Shown: positions 34,215-47,035 of the stretch, one piece after another
Layout of the letters: every line of letters begins with the position of its first letter
How positions within the stretch are numbered: position 1 is the first letter of the stretch
Origin: Physella acuta
Lineage: Eukaryota; Mollusca; Gastropoda; Physidae
NCBI RefSeq assembly: GCF_028476545.1
Contig: NW_026732981.1
Coordinates: forward strand, 124,001-188,000
Length of the DNA: 64,000 bases
Direction: 5' to 3'
Notes under the pieces: generated by a model
What the model was told of the DNA's origin: nothing
The model's database searches: none
What the model saw: only the letters and a program-made list of their open reading frames with translations
Made by a program: the position numbers and the translations under genes

Positions 34215-36513
34215 AGAAAAAAGTCTCAAAGAAGCGCTCCAAACAATGTAATTAGATTAAGTGGTTTTAAAGAAAAATAGTGCAAGTGATGTAATAAGAT
34301 TTAGTAGTGCAAGGGATGTTGTTGAATTTAGTAATTTTTAAAAAAATCGGCAAGTGAGATGAAGCCAGTAAATAACATTATTAGAGTATATTCACGTCGA
34401 CAAATGAACGTCATAGAGTTATCGCTTGACTTTTATAAAAAAAAACTCACTCCCTTAACCACTGAATTATGCCATTACTATGCAATCAATCCGTGTCGAA
34501 CACATCCACGACACAACTCAAATTAATAGGCTGGGAGTATCTCACAGACATTCGGACACGCAGTCACAAGGACACACAGTCACGCTGACACAGAGTCAAG
34601 CGGACACAGACACACAATCAAGATAAACACTGACACTTGGAATATTAAACACAGACTTAAGAACAAACAAACGGACTAAAAAAACGTGACTAAAATTACA
34701 AGATCACCTGAACAAAAGAACAATTCTGTCGACGAGATTCTGCCACTATTTATAAACATCTTGTCGCTGGTTGTGTTACAGAACTTGCCAGTAGAGTAGA
34801 TCTTTCCTTGGACAACCGGATCTGATGGAGCTTTGAGGACCAGCCAGGAACCTTTTAAAGATAAAGAAGAGCAGTAGTTTGGATTAAATGGAATCAAATT
34901 CAGCGTTTATGTTGAGTTGATTAGTATTGTGAGTATTTTCCGTAATTATATCTGTAGGTTCCTAGCTTAGCGACATTAAAAGATACATTTTGAGTTTCAA
35001 AATTCTTAACATAATCATAATGTCCAATGTAAGAGTCATCTGTAAAAATATCCTCTGAATAATCTCCAATGCAAACTTTCCAATATAAAATGTCCTATGT
35101 AAAATATCCTATGTAAAATGTCCTATGTAAAATGTCCTATGTAAAATGTCCTATATTAAATGCCCCACTCACCGAGGGTACAGTGTCGTGTAGTACCGTC
35201 GTAGATGTAGGAGTAGCAAGTTTTGTTGGAGGTCGTACATCGGGAGGCGCAGGACAGATGGCTGACGTCACTGTACTCTACATTGATGGGCAGCATCAGC
35301 AGGTTTTGTTCCTGCACCATCTTAAAACTTGTCTGCTTCACCAGATCGGCCAGCAGGGCTTGTGGTGGGGAAGAAGCATTAAAGGTTAGATCTCTATAGC
35401 ATTGCTGCTTTTATATAAAGTTAGGTATTTCTGGTGGTGCTAATTTAGTGAAAGATCTATCTAGCATTGCTGCTTTTATATATAGTTAGGTATTTCTGGT
35501 GGTGCTAATTTAGTGTAAAATCTCTCTAGCATTGCTGCTTTTATATATAGTTAGGTATTTCTATGGGTGCTAATTTAGTGTAAAATCTCTCTAGCATTAC
35601 TGATTTATTATAGAGTTTGGTATTTCTATGGGTGCTCATTTAGTGTCAGATCTGTCAAGTATTGCTGATTATTAAATATAGAGTTTGGTATTTCTGTATT
35701 TCTGTAATTTAGTGTAAGATCTCTCTGGTATTATTGTTTTAAATATAGTTAGGTATTTCTGGGGTTTTAACTTAGTGTAAGATCTATTTAGCGTTTAATA
35801 CATTATGTAATGGTTCTCTAGCATTTAGTATAGAGCTCATGACTTTTAACTAAACGTCCCGTGTTCGGATCCCGGGCTTGAGTCTGATGACGTCCCAGAG
35901 TTCACCAAGGGAAAGGAAAGTCGGCTTTACCTTGTACGGACAAAATTATCCCGCTGTATGTCTTACTCGTGGAAACAGATGAACTCTACTTCACCTGCTC
36001 AATGTGTCTTGGGCGCTAATGCAAATCTTCCCCTGTCAATTACCGCTCTACAAATAAACCCCGCCCAAAACTGTAGGTCATTACTGTTTTATCTCGGTCT
36101 ATTTATTGCGGCTTCTCATAACCAAACATGTGGTCACAATGATTTATCTTCAGATTTTTGTTTTATGCGGGTCTACGACAAATTCCTGAAGTGGCTTTCG
36201 GGCATTTATCACATTCGGGCCAGTGTTTTTCGGAAAAACTTCCGGATCCCGTTTTATGCATACACAAAAAATGTAGGACCCAACGTCAGCTAAAACGGCA
36301 TTTTTGTATTACTTTTTCATAAAATAGTTTAAAATAGGTAAATAAATCATACATTTTTTTTACAGATACATAGATTAGATTTAAAAATAAAATGACGTAT
36401 ACTTTAAATAAATACATACAATGACGTATACTTTAAATAAATTCATACAATGACGTATACTTTAAATAAATACATACAATGACGTATACTTTAAATACAT
36501 ACTTACAAACACA

Positions 36514-36584
<71 letters not shown>

Positions 36585-36603
36585 TTGTGTGTGTGTGTAT
36601 GTG

Positions 36604-36682
<79 letters not shown>

Positions 36683-36746
36683 TAGTATACAAACCTCGAA
36701 GAAGCAGTGATAGTGCAACATACGAAAATATAATTTGATTTTGCAT
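33003..36746 (-). CDS. Secreted PAN/fibrinogen-related lectin A
   Basis: Four phase-matched exons on the minus strand: 36746..36695 (signal peptide [17 protein letters not shown]; donor CGAG^GTTTGT), 35358..35173 (PAN/apple-like, four Cys: LSCASRC, KTCYSY, RHC; donor CTCG^GTGAGT), 34851..34708 (linker with two Cys; donor TCAG^GTGATC) and 33610..33003 (fibrinogen C-terminal domain; acceptor CAACAG^TG). About 329 aa. The fibrinogen domain (about 133-329) has [10 protein letters not shown], the calcium-site DQDND (267-271), DNCAS and the CYYSNLNG tail. Oddities: residue 285 is Cys (GACWY) where B and C have Trp, adding an odd cysteine, and the last 25 residues differ from B and C. Probably secreted, binding glycans or acetylated groups; such proteins act in snail defence. 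Head-to-head with the F-type lectin gene. Confidence 0.87.
34184..34212. repeat. Poly(C)/poly(G) tract in intron 3 of gene A
   Basis: About 28 uninterrupted C (G on the coding strand), after three GTC units. Gene B has a shorter run at the same place (48199-48220). Confidence 0.9.
35085..35165. repeat. 14-bp tandem repeat
   Basis: About five copies of AAAATGTCCTATGT just downstream of the PAN exon of gene A. Degenerate relatives lie at the same place in gene B (49100-49180). Confidence 0.75.
35380..35800. repeat. About 76-bp minisatellite in intron 1 of gene A
   Basis: Five to six copies of a unit with AGATCTCTCTAGCATTGCTG and TTAGGTATTTCTGG. Single or two degraded units occur at 28040-28120 and 49390-49500, so the array grew after the gene copies split. 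Confidence 0.75.
35835..36015 (+). repeat. SINE (second family) in intron 1 of gene A
   Basis: tRNA-like head (GTGTTCGGATCCCGGG as B-box region) followed by GTTCACCAAGGGAAAG and the ACTTCACCTGCTCAATGTG tail. The same insertion is at 49510-49690 in gene B, so it predates that duplication. Confidence 0.6.
36165..36510. repeat. CATTCGGG-family repeat and 27-bp tandem units
   Basis: A copy of the CTACGACAAATTCC/CATTCGGGC repeat (36170-36245) followed by four units of about 27 bp with ATGACGTATACTTTAAATA (36392-36500). Both recur at 49860-50195. Confidence 0.6.
36518..36680. repeat. (TA)n array with (TG)n core, next to exon 1 of gene A
   Basis: TA array, a TG-rich middle (36565-36600), then TA again to within about 15 bp of the exon 1 donor. 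The matching arrays in B and C lie at 50207-50283 and 54472-54700. Confidence 0.9.
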
Positions 36747-37390
36747 GATTGCTTCCTTAATCCAATTTCAACAACTTCTTGCTTTCACGTAAATTTAAAT
36801 CACGTTTTTTAATCACAAATATATTATGTAATACTGAATGCTTTGTAGATGCTTTAGCTATTCACTTTTGATACAGTTTATAGACGCATAAGAGATTTAA
36901 CATTTATAGAATAAATATAGTATTCCTGTGTCAAACGAAAAGTTATTAGACGTGTACGATTTACAAGAACTGATGGTGGAATCTTATAGTTCTAAACTAA
37001 TACCTAACAACTTAGCTCGTTACTTACCGCCTTCATTAAGATGCGAACGATTATTGACATGCTTTATCTAGATTTTTATCAATCTTTGTTTAACACTGAA
37101 TCTCACGCAACAAAAAGAGAATGGTTTCTTGAATAAAAATTTATTAGACAATTCAATTGTTTAGCTTCCCATCACTGGTTGATGGATTTCGTGCACGTGA
37201 CGTTCAACTTGAATGAGATTAAGCCATGGGTTATTAAAATTGTATGTGATGTCGTCTTTAACGTTTGTAAGCAAATCATTATTTTGTTGCCTCAGACTTT
37301 CGGTTGAGTTCCACTCTGCGTTATGAACAAAATCTTTTGTTTGCCGTATAAAAAATACAAAGCTTTGACATGAGAAGACAGCATCATTGC
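36747..37390. other. 5' flank of gene A
   Basis: No coding. Similar sequence lies upstream of gene B (about 50440-50810) and, inverted, before gene C (about 53930-54300), so promoter-proximal DNA was duplicated with the genes. No clear TATA box was identified. Confidence 0.4.
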
Positions 37391-37391
37391 A

Positions 37392-37705
37392 GAGAGCCTT
37401 TTATTTATAGTAAGTGGTGATTGCAGAGAGCCTTTTATTTATAGAAACGATTGCAGAGAGCCGTTTATTTATAGTAAGTAATGATTGCAGAGAGCCTTTT
37501 ATTTATAGTAATGATTGGAGAGAGCCGTTTTTTTATAGTAATGATTGTAGAGAGCCTTTTATTTATAGTAATGATTGTAGAGAGCCGTTTATTTATAGTA
37601 AGTGATGATTGCAGAGAGCCTTTTATTTATAGTAATGATTGCAGAGAGTCTTTTATTTATAGTAAGTAATGATTGCAGAGAGCCGTTTATTTATAGTAAG
37701 TGATG
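37392..37705. repeat. About 30-bp minisatellite
   Basis: About ten units built on GATTGCAGAGAGCC and TTTATTTATAGTAA, with unit lengths alternating between about 27 and 34 bp. Absent from the flanks of B and C. Confidence 0.85.
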
Positions 37706-37849
37706 ATTGCTTAAACCTGTGACACAATCTAAGAGAGCTGTTAAAATATTATTCTCGTTCATGTCCTAAGTCGATCTTATAATAGTTCGATACTAAAATC
37801 AAATGATCGTTGGCTAACAAATAGTTGCCAGCGAGTGTTGTTTTATAAT

Positions 37850-38060
37850 CTTTTTGACTAAAATAGAAGACGCAGAGTTCATCTGTTTCTCGATCAAGGC
37901 ACATAAAGAGTAGTCAGCACTATGTCCAGTCGCCTTTTCTGTCTTTTGAGTCAGGTTCCCAAGAGAGCTAGTTGAAAATAGAGACTTTCTAGTTGTTCTC
38001 AAGTTCCTGAGTCTTGAGTCGTCTTGTCGGTTGCTCTACCCCCGCGCCACCACGTCGTCC
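37850..38060 (-). repeat. Degraded SINE (second family)
   Basis: Retains GTCAGCACTATGTCCAGTCG, GAGTCAGGTTCCCA and a tRNA-like head region at about 38005-38060. Confidence 0.5.
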
Positions 38061-38526
38061 TTTGGCCCTGTTTAAACATCGGGTTAGACGTCGGTCGCTC
38101 TAACCCCCCAACCCCATTCCCAACCACCCACCCCCTACCACGACATGTTTCTCTCCCATCATAGTTTTAATATATATTTTTTTCCTAAGATAGTCTTAAC
38201 TTGTACGAGATAATTTAAAGAGGTGAAAGAGAAAAAAAAATTATAAGACTAAATTATTAAATTGACTGTGGATCTTTTTGGTTTGCCTCAATGATATTAA
38301 ATGAAAAGGTTACATTCAATTGCAACACTAGCTTCGCACTTGTCGGCTCCAGGTCCCGAGTATTCTTAATGCCGGCTCTGATTAGGTTAATAAAAAAATG
38401 GATCAAGTGAAAGTTAGTTAAAATCTCAAGTTTGAATTAGGCTAATAAAAAATCGAAAGGAGAAGAATTGGAAAATATACCCAAACTCAATATTCCTAAT
38501 GTAAAGTATATAATATCACCGGAATT
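38061..38526. other. Non-coding spacer with a piece of repeat X
   Basis: C-rich stretch (38100-38145), then a partial repeat X (about 38330-38470; ATGCCGGCTCTGATTAG). No gene. Confidence 0.4.
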
Positions 38527-39012
38527 CAGAGGCGTAGCGTGGGGGGCGGGGGCGGGGGGTGCGGACCACACCAATTAAGGGGGGTGACACCAAGACAAAA
38601 ATAGCAATATATATAGCAATTTATATAGAGAAAATTGATAATTTCACGTAATTAAATGATTAATTAGAATAAATTAAATGGTGACACCATGACGTAAACC
38701 TACTAATGATAGAGAAAATGTTACCTCCAGCTGTATTTATAACCAAATATACATTGATTTTTTTTTTTGGGGGGGGGGGGGGCGCTTTCATCAACTCATC
38801 CTTGCAAAATATGCCTGAAGAAAACCGTTTTGTTTAGAATCGCGGGATTAGGGGGGGGGGGAATAATTATATAAATCCAGAAAAAAAAATCGAATACATA
38901 TGCACATAAATACAATATATACACATACATTCATAATTTTTTTCTCTCTTACGGGGGGGGGGGTCACCAATAGGTGCCGCGTCGGGTGAAGACCGACCCC
39001 GCTACGCCATTG
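38527..39012. mobile_element. hAT-type MITE
   Basis: 486 bp with ends CAGAGGCGTAGCG and, on the other strand, CAATGGCGTAGCGG. Flanking 8-mers CCGGAATT and CCGGTATG agree at 6 of 8. Long G runs lie near both ends. No transposase. Confidence 0.65.
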
Positions 39013-39231
39013 CCGGTATGTTAGGTATGCTTGAGATATCAACTTTTTTTTTGTTTTTATTATTACATTGTCAAATAAAGAAGTCAGTAAATTATTCAGA
39101 CAATTTATCTATTGTATCGCCGTATCTTTGCAGCGGACAATCCCAACAATTCGTATTGACATCATGTATTGCAAGCTGACGTTAGCAACGAAACTGAGTG
39201 TCAGAACTGGCTGTGGTGTTACAGAGACGGC

Positions 39232-41367
<2,136 letters not shown>

Positions 41368-43150
41368 TCTCTATGTAGTTCAACCTGTAAAGATCTTTGA
41401 CTGACACTGTTATACGTTGTATAATGACACAGTTGTGTTTTACTCAGAGCTTCATCAAAGAAAGCGATGACATCTCTGAAGCTGTAAACACAAGATTTTT
41501 ATTTGTAAATATTCCCTGTATCGGTAACTACATTTTTAATTCAGACTAAAACATGGCACATTTTACAGATTTAGCAATTTTCAAAAAACTCGAAAACGAA
41601 AAAAAGTATTTTGCCAGCATAGGCCTACATATATTGTTCATTTTCTTATCTGAATTTAACATTTCCTTAAAACATGGCTATCCTTAATTAATAAGGTTCA
41701 GAATGCAATGTTTTTGCTGCTAATAAGTTAATTAACACATTTTCTACTTTAAAAAAACGTTTTGAAATTGCTAAAGGTTTATTTTTTTTAATTTAATAAC
41801 ATTTAATTGATATTTTAAGCTCACATTTGACTAAATATTTGACTAACATTCCCGTGTTAGTATTTCTACCCGAACTAGTGGTAACTATTGTTGTATATAT
41901 GTTTTTATTGATCAGGTCTGCAACTTCAAACTGCACACAAATTTAATTCAAGTTAAATCTTTTTTATATTTGCAAATTTTAATGTCTTTCTAAACAATCT
42001 AGAATTAAAAAAAAAAACATTTTAGAAATAATGTTGAATCATACATTATCATTATATTCTTGTTCAGTTACCGTTTCAGACGTGGAGATCCATACGGCAA
42101 ATAAACTAGAATATCCTTGAGTCTGTGGCATGAATAAAGTATTGACAGCATGACGCTTAGCCGCATTATTTTTGCTCTAACGGAATTCACCATCTAATTA
42201 ATGCTTTTTTCAATCAGAGATGTTGCCTCACTGATCACGTTAATTATATTTAGACAGAGACAAGGTGTATTGAACATTTACTCTGCAATACTTGCATTAA
42301 AATGAAAAATATTACTAACAAAACAACATTGTCTCGACAGAGGACGTAAAACGTCTATTACAACAATACTGATACATATTGCTCTCCTACAGCATACTCA
42401 ACTAGTGACTACAATAACAAAACGAAAAATTATGAATAAAACAGTATCTAATCTATTGATGTTCTATGCACGCATTTCTCCACCATCTCTAGAATATTGA
42501 ATTTACAACTTTTTATCTGAGCATCTGTCACAAATGAATGGATTTTTTTTCTTTCAAACAGAAGTTAAAAACACAAACGTTACTGTTTTCAAACATTTGT
42601 GCTCAAAACACAGTTATCAAATCACACACTTGAGAAAAATATCGAGCCTATTGTAAGCACGATGACCCATAGTGTATTGAAGGTGACGTACAAAAGCGCT
42701 TTGTTGTTCCTTTCCAGATCCTTTCCGGCACCCTCCCCCCCCCCCCCCCCACCGCCTTCCTAGACTCACTAGCGAACAGATAAATTAATCATTTGCGAAC
42801 TACCTGTTCGTAAATTCATCACTTCTGTATATTTTGTCAAACATCAGGCAGCAGATTATTAATTAACCTGCACAGTATATGTTTGATGAATCTAATTCAC
42901 AAAACAAGGAAGGTAAGACTATTATGTATATTATAAAATAATGTAAATGAATTAACTGAATATTATTTATAGTTAATTAATATTAATATGAGACATTATA
43001 TAGGAACGACGATCTGGCTTTTTGTAAATGGTCAAAAACATGACGTCATTTATGAATGTCTCAAAAATCAGAAGGTTTTCCTCCGCGTGTGTTGGACACA
43101 TGCTGTTGTATATATGAGCATCGTGTGTCAGTCTTATGCATTTCTCGGTG
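41368..43150. other. Non-coding spacer
   Basis: AT-rich with no supported gene. A run of C lies at 42737-42751. Possible 3' UTR of the lectin gene at its start. Confidence 0.45.
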
Positions 43151-43151
43151 G

Positions 43152-43548
43152 CACTGTGAACAAACCACCGCAACTGTGGACAACTAGCGCCCCAACAACT
43201 AAACTGTGGCGTCTCGGTGGTAGTGTGGACAATTAGCGCCCCAACAACTAAACTGGGGCGTCTCGGTGGTAGTGTGGACAATTAGCGCCCCAACAACTAA
43301 ACTGGGGCGTCTCGGTGGTAGTGTGGACAACTAGCGCCCCAACAACTAAACTGGGGCGTCTCGGTGGTAGTGTGGACAACTAGCGCCCCAACAACTAAAC
43401 TGGGGCGTCTCGGTGGTAGTGTGGACAACTAGCGCCCTAACAACTAAACTGGGGCGTCTCGGTGGTTGTGTGGACAACTAGCGCCCCAACAACTAAACTG
43501 GGGCGTCCCGGTGGTAGTGTGGACAACTAGAGCCCCAACAACTAAGAT
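43152..43548. repeat. 49-bp GC-rich minisatellite
   Basis: About seven and a half near-identical copies of a 49-bp unit with GGGGCGTCTCGGTGGTAGTG and GACAACTAGCGCCCCAACAA. Copies differ by single bases, so the array is young. GGGGCG and CGCCCC within each unit can pair. Confidence 0.9.
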
Positions 43549-43820
43549 CTTAGAGTTACAGTGCCGATATTGTTTCCATGTAATTAACTCTTTTCTCGAA
43601 AACAAGGTACCCAAAATACACAATTGTTAACCGCGTCTAGATTTCAAGATTCCGTTCTTCTCCCCTACCTGGATACCTCTGTGGCCAGCTCACGGAAAAA
43701 CAAATAATGGCACATTGTAAATTGAATGTTATCATGACAAATGTCCTTATTTTTTTCTCCATAGGCGCAGTAGCAACGCTCGGATAATAGGCGCAGAAGC
43801 AACGCACGGAGAATATACTA

Positions 43821-43821
<1 letters not shown>
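43549..43821. other. Non-coding spacer
   Basis: No gene. Ends with AGAAGCAACGCACGGAGAAT then ACTAG and TA units, which weakly resembles another Helitron 3' end. Confidence 0.35.

Positions 43822-43882
<61 letters not shown>
43822..43882. repeat. (TA)n array
   Basis: About 30 TA units at the left border of the second Helitron-like copy, as in copy 1. Confidence 0.9.
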
Positions 43883-43886
<4 letters not shown>

Positions 43887-45661
43887 CAATGTATGTGTGT
43901 GTGTTTGTCCTTTATGCATTACTACACCTCTCATCACATCGCCGTGAAACTTTAGGAAGTTGTTGAGAATATTCCTGGGGAGGTTTCTGCGAAAAAAAAT
44001 ATTTCAAATTCGCAAGGGCGGCGCCACGGGAGGGTGCGATTTTTCTCAATATACGGTATATAAAAATAGTAAACGTGAATTGTAGTGACACCGTTCATCC
44101 AATAGGCATGAAACTTTGGGAAGTTGTTGAGAATATTTCTGGGGAGGTTTCTGCGAAAAAAAAAATTTCAAATTCGCAGGGGTGGCGCCCCGGCAGGGCG
44201 CGATTTGTTTTTCTCTATATATGGTATATAAAAATAAAAAGTCAATTTTGGTTTGACATCTTTCATCTGATAGCCATTAGACTTTGGGGAGTTCATAATA
44301 ACACTCTAAGGAAGGGTTCTGTAAAAAAATAATTTTTAATTTCGCAAGGGCGGCGCCACGGGAGGGTCCGATTTTCTCTATATACAGTATATAAAATAAT
44401 AAAAGTGAATTGCAGTGACACCGTTCATCCGATAGGCATGAAACTTCGGGGAGTTCAATATAAAACTCTAGGGAAGGGTTCTGTAAAAAATCATTTTTAA
44501 TTTCGCAAGGTGGCGCCACAGGAGAGGGGGGGGGGGTGCGATTTTTCTCTATATACGGTATATTTTTTAAAAAAGTCGATTTTGGTGGACACCGTTATCC
44601 GATAGCCATGAGAATTTGGGTGAGTTGATTAGAACAATTCAGGGAAGGGTTCTGTAAAAAAAAAATCCTTTTTTAATTTCGCAAGGGCGGCGCCACGGGA
44701 GGCTGCAATTTTTCTCTATATACGGTTTATAAAAATAAAAGTCTATTTCGGTTTTCACGTCGTTCACCCGTGTACCATGAAACTTTGGGGAGATGATTAG
44801 ATCACTCAATGGTAGGGTTCTGCAAAAAATATTGTTTAATATTGCAAGGGCGGCGCCCCCAGGGGTGGAGCGATTTTTTTTCTCTATACACGGTATATAA
44901 AAAATAAAACTCGGATGCGGTTCATCCGAGTGCCATGAAACTTTAGGAAGTAGAATATTTCTACGAAAAAGAAAACTAAAGTTTCTTATGGGCGGCACCA
45001 TATAGGATACAACTTTCGTCAATACACGGTTTGATGCCCAGAGTTTTAGAGCGACTATGTTGGCACTTGGCATCCGTTAATCGAGCGTCCTGCATAGCGA
45101 GTAAGGGGTACTACTATATTCAGCGGTAAAACTACAACAGTCTTCTAAAAATAACTTTGTAACGCGAGGAAATCCTTCTGTACAGTTTCGTCACCTTGCC
45201 AAAGATGAAAAAATAACTTTTTGAATATGAGGAGCCTACTGTAGAGTTTCGTCACTTTGCGAATGATGCAATAAGCATCTACTATTAGACAATCCAGTCA
45301 GAAATTGAGATCGAGCATCTAATAATAGACCATTAGTAAGTAATCGATCGGGGGTTGGGGCCCTGAGAGCGCCCCTGTACGTCTCTGACACATGGGCGGT
45401 CACCTAAGTGTGTTCTAACATATTATTTCGGTGAGTGATTAATGTACACCCAATGTTTTCATGCGGTAGTGTAGGTAAACCCGTGTCCCAATATTTATGA
45501 TCCAAGCGCAAGCATTGTTTACATTTAAATAACTCACTTTTAGAAAAGACGGTCACGCGTCTAAGAATATATGATTGGTAACGCGTTGGTGAAATCCTTC
45601 TAATACATTTGTCAAACTTTCTTCTATCCCCGCGGCAACGCGCGGGGAACGGGTACGCTAG
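43883..45661 (+). mobile_element. Non-autonomous Helitron-like element, copy 2
   Basis: Colinear with 2435-4067 but with about seven core monomers of about 165 bp (43930-45020) instead of five and about 220 bp missing from the right arm. The 3' end has a perfect 7-bp stem (CCCCGCG/CGCGGGG) then GGGTACGCTAG, followed by TATATA. Frames read through the monomers are non-coding. Confidence 0.72.
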
Positions 45662-45671
45662 TATATATATA

Positions 45672-46500
45672 TAATTTTGGCTAGTTAAAGAAAAAACATA
45701 CAAAAACCTTTATTAGTTAGAGAAAAACCATACAAAAACCTTTGCTAGTAAGAGAAAAAACCATACAAAATCCTTTGCTAGTGAAAGGTGTTTTGTCAGC
45801 TTCGCAACAACTGGACATAATGCACCCTGTTTATACAGTAGAATTTAATATGATATTAAGTAAAATCGTAAGTTTACACACATTAGTACAGTTATATTAG
45901 GCTAATAGAAAAAGAATGATGAGTTAAAATGCACTAATATGGTTATATTAAGCTAGTAAAAATTTTCTTTAGTCACAGTGAATTAATATGGTGGTATATG
46001 GCTAGTAAAATAAGTTTAGATGATTTAATACGTTGACACAAGGCTCATAAAAAATCGTAAGTAACAATGAATTCATTGAATTAAAAAAAAAACACATGGT
46101 AACATTAGGCTCACAGACATCTTTTGTGGGGTGGAGAGGCGGAGAGGACGATTGCAATAATACCAAAGGAGAAGGTTACGAACAATTACAACACCAACTT
46201 CGCACGCCTTTTCACGAAACTGCCTCAGCTTTACTATGTGTAAATCTGTCTCAAGTGCACGAAATTATCAAACTACCAATAACCCCGCTCAGACCCCGAG
46301 TGTTTGGCCCCAGCGCCCGAGTATTCATAATGCCGGCTCCGATTAGATTAAGAAAAAAAAATTAAGTAAAAATTAGTTAATATAGTGCTAATAGGCCAGT
46401 ACAAAATCTCAAGTTTTAAGAACAAATGGACAGTATAATCATTCTCAATATCCCTAATGTCAAGTATATCGTATTACCAGTAATAAATAGAACCCATTCG
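45672..46500 (+). repeat. Interspersed repeat family X, copy 3
   Basis: Close copy of 28207-28930: ACCATACAAAAACCTTT units, TTCGCAACAACTGG, TTTACACACATTAGTACAG, ATAATGCCGGCTCCGATTAG. Starts about 10 bp after the Helitron-like end. Confidence 0.65.
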
Positions 46501-46746
46501 TATGATCATGTGATTTTCTACATATTATGTTGTTTGAAAGAAAAAGGAAATTTTTAAAATTGACTTCATAAAAACTTTTAAATAAAACAACACTTGGAAA
46601 ATTATAATAACGTTGCTGTTTACAAAATAAGTTCCGCGTAATATTTAAGGGGAAAAAATTATTAAATTGAAAACAAATAAAACTCTAATATTGAAAATAG
46701 TTAAAGTAATAGTTGCATTTCTTAAAACAAAGGTGTATGCCTCATA

Positions 46747-46839
<93 letters not shown>

Positions 46840-47035
46840 ACCGTGCTAAGGAGATAATTTAAAAAGAGATTGCATCTAAAAAAAGTATCAATATGACGGA
46901 GTTGGTAGGCTGAGATGTGACGTCATTTTAAGGGAAGTGTTCTGGCTTATTGTGACGTTGGGGTGAGAGGGGTGGGGAGTTAAAGATCGTTTAAAAAGAA
47001 CGAGAATTGAATGACGGATGTCCCATAAGACAGAT
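46501..47035. repeat. 3' flank of gene B with (TA)n array
   Basis: AT-rich spacer with TA units at about 46751-46836. No gene. The last 150 bp resemble the 3' flank of gene A. Confidence 0.6.

Noticed and set aside
36390-37705. Possible CRISPR-like array (regular short repeats with spacers)
   Set aside because: Units are head-to-tail minisatellites of 27-34 bp with no unique spacers, in a eukaryotic genome.
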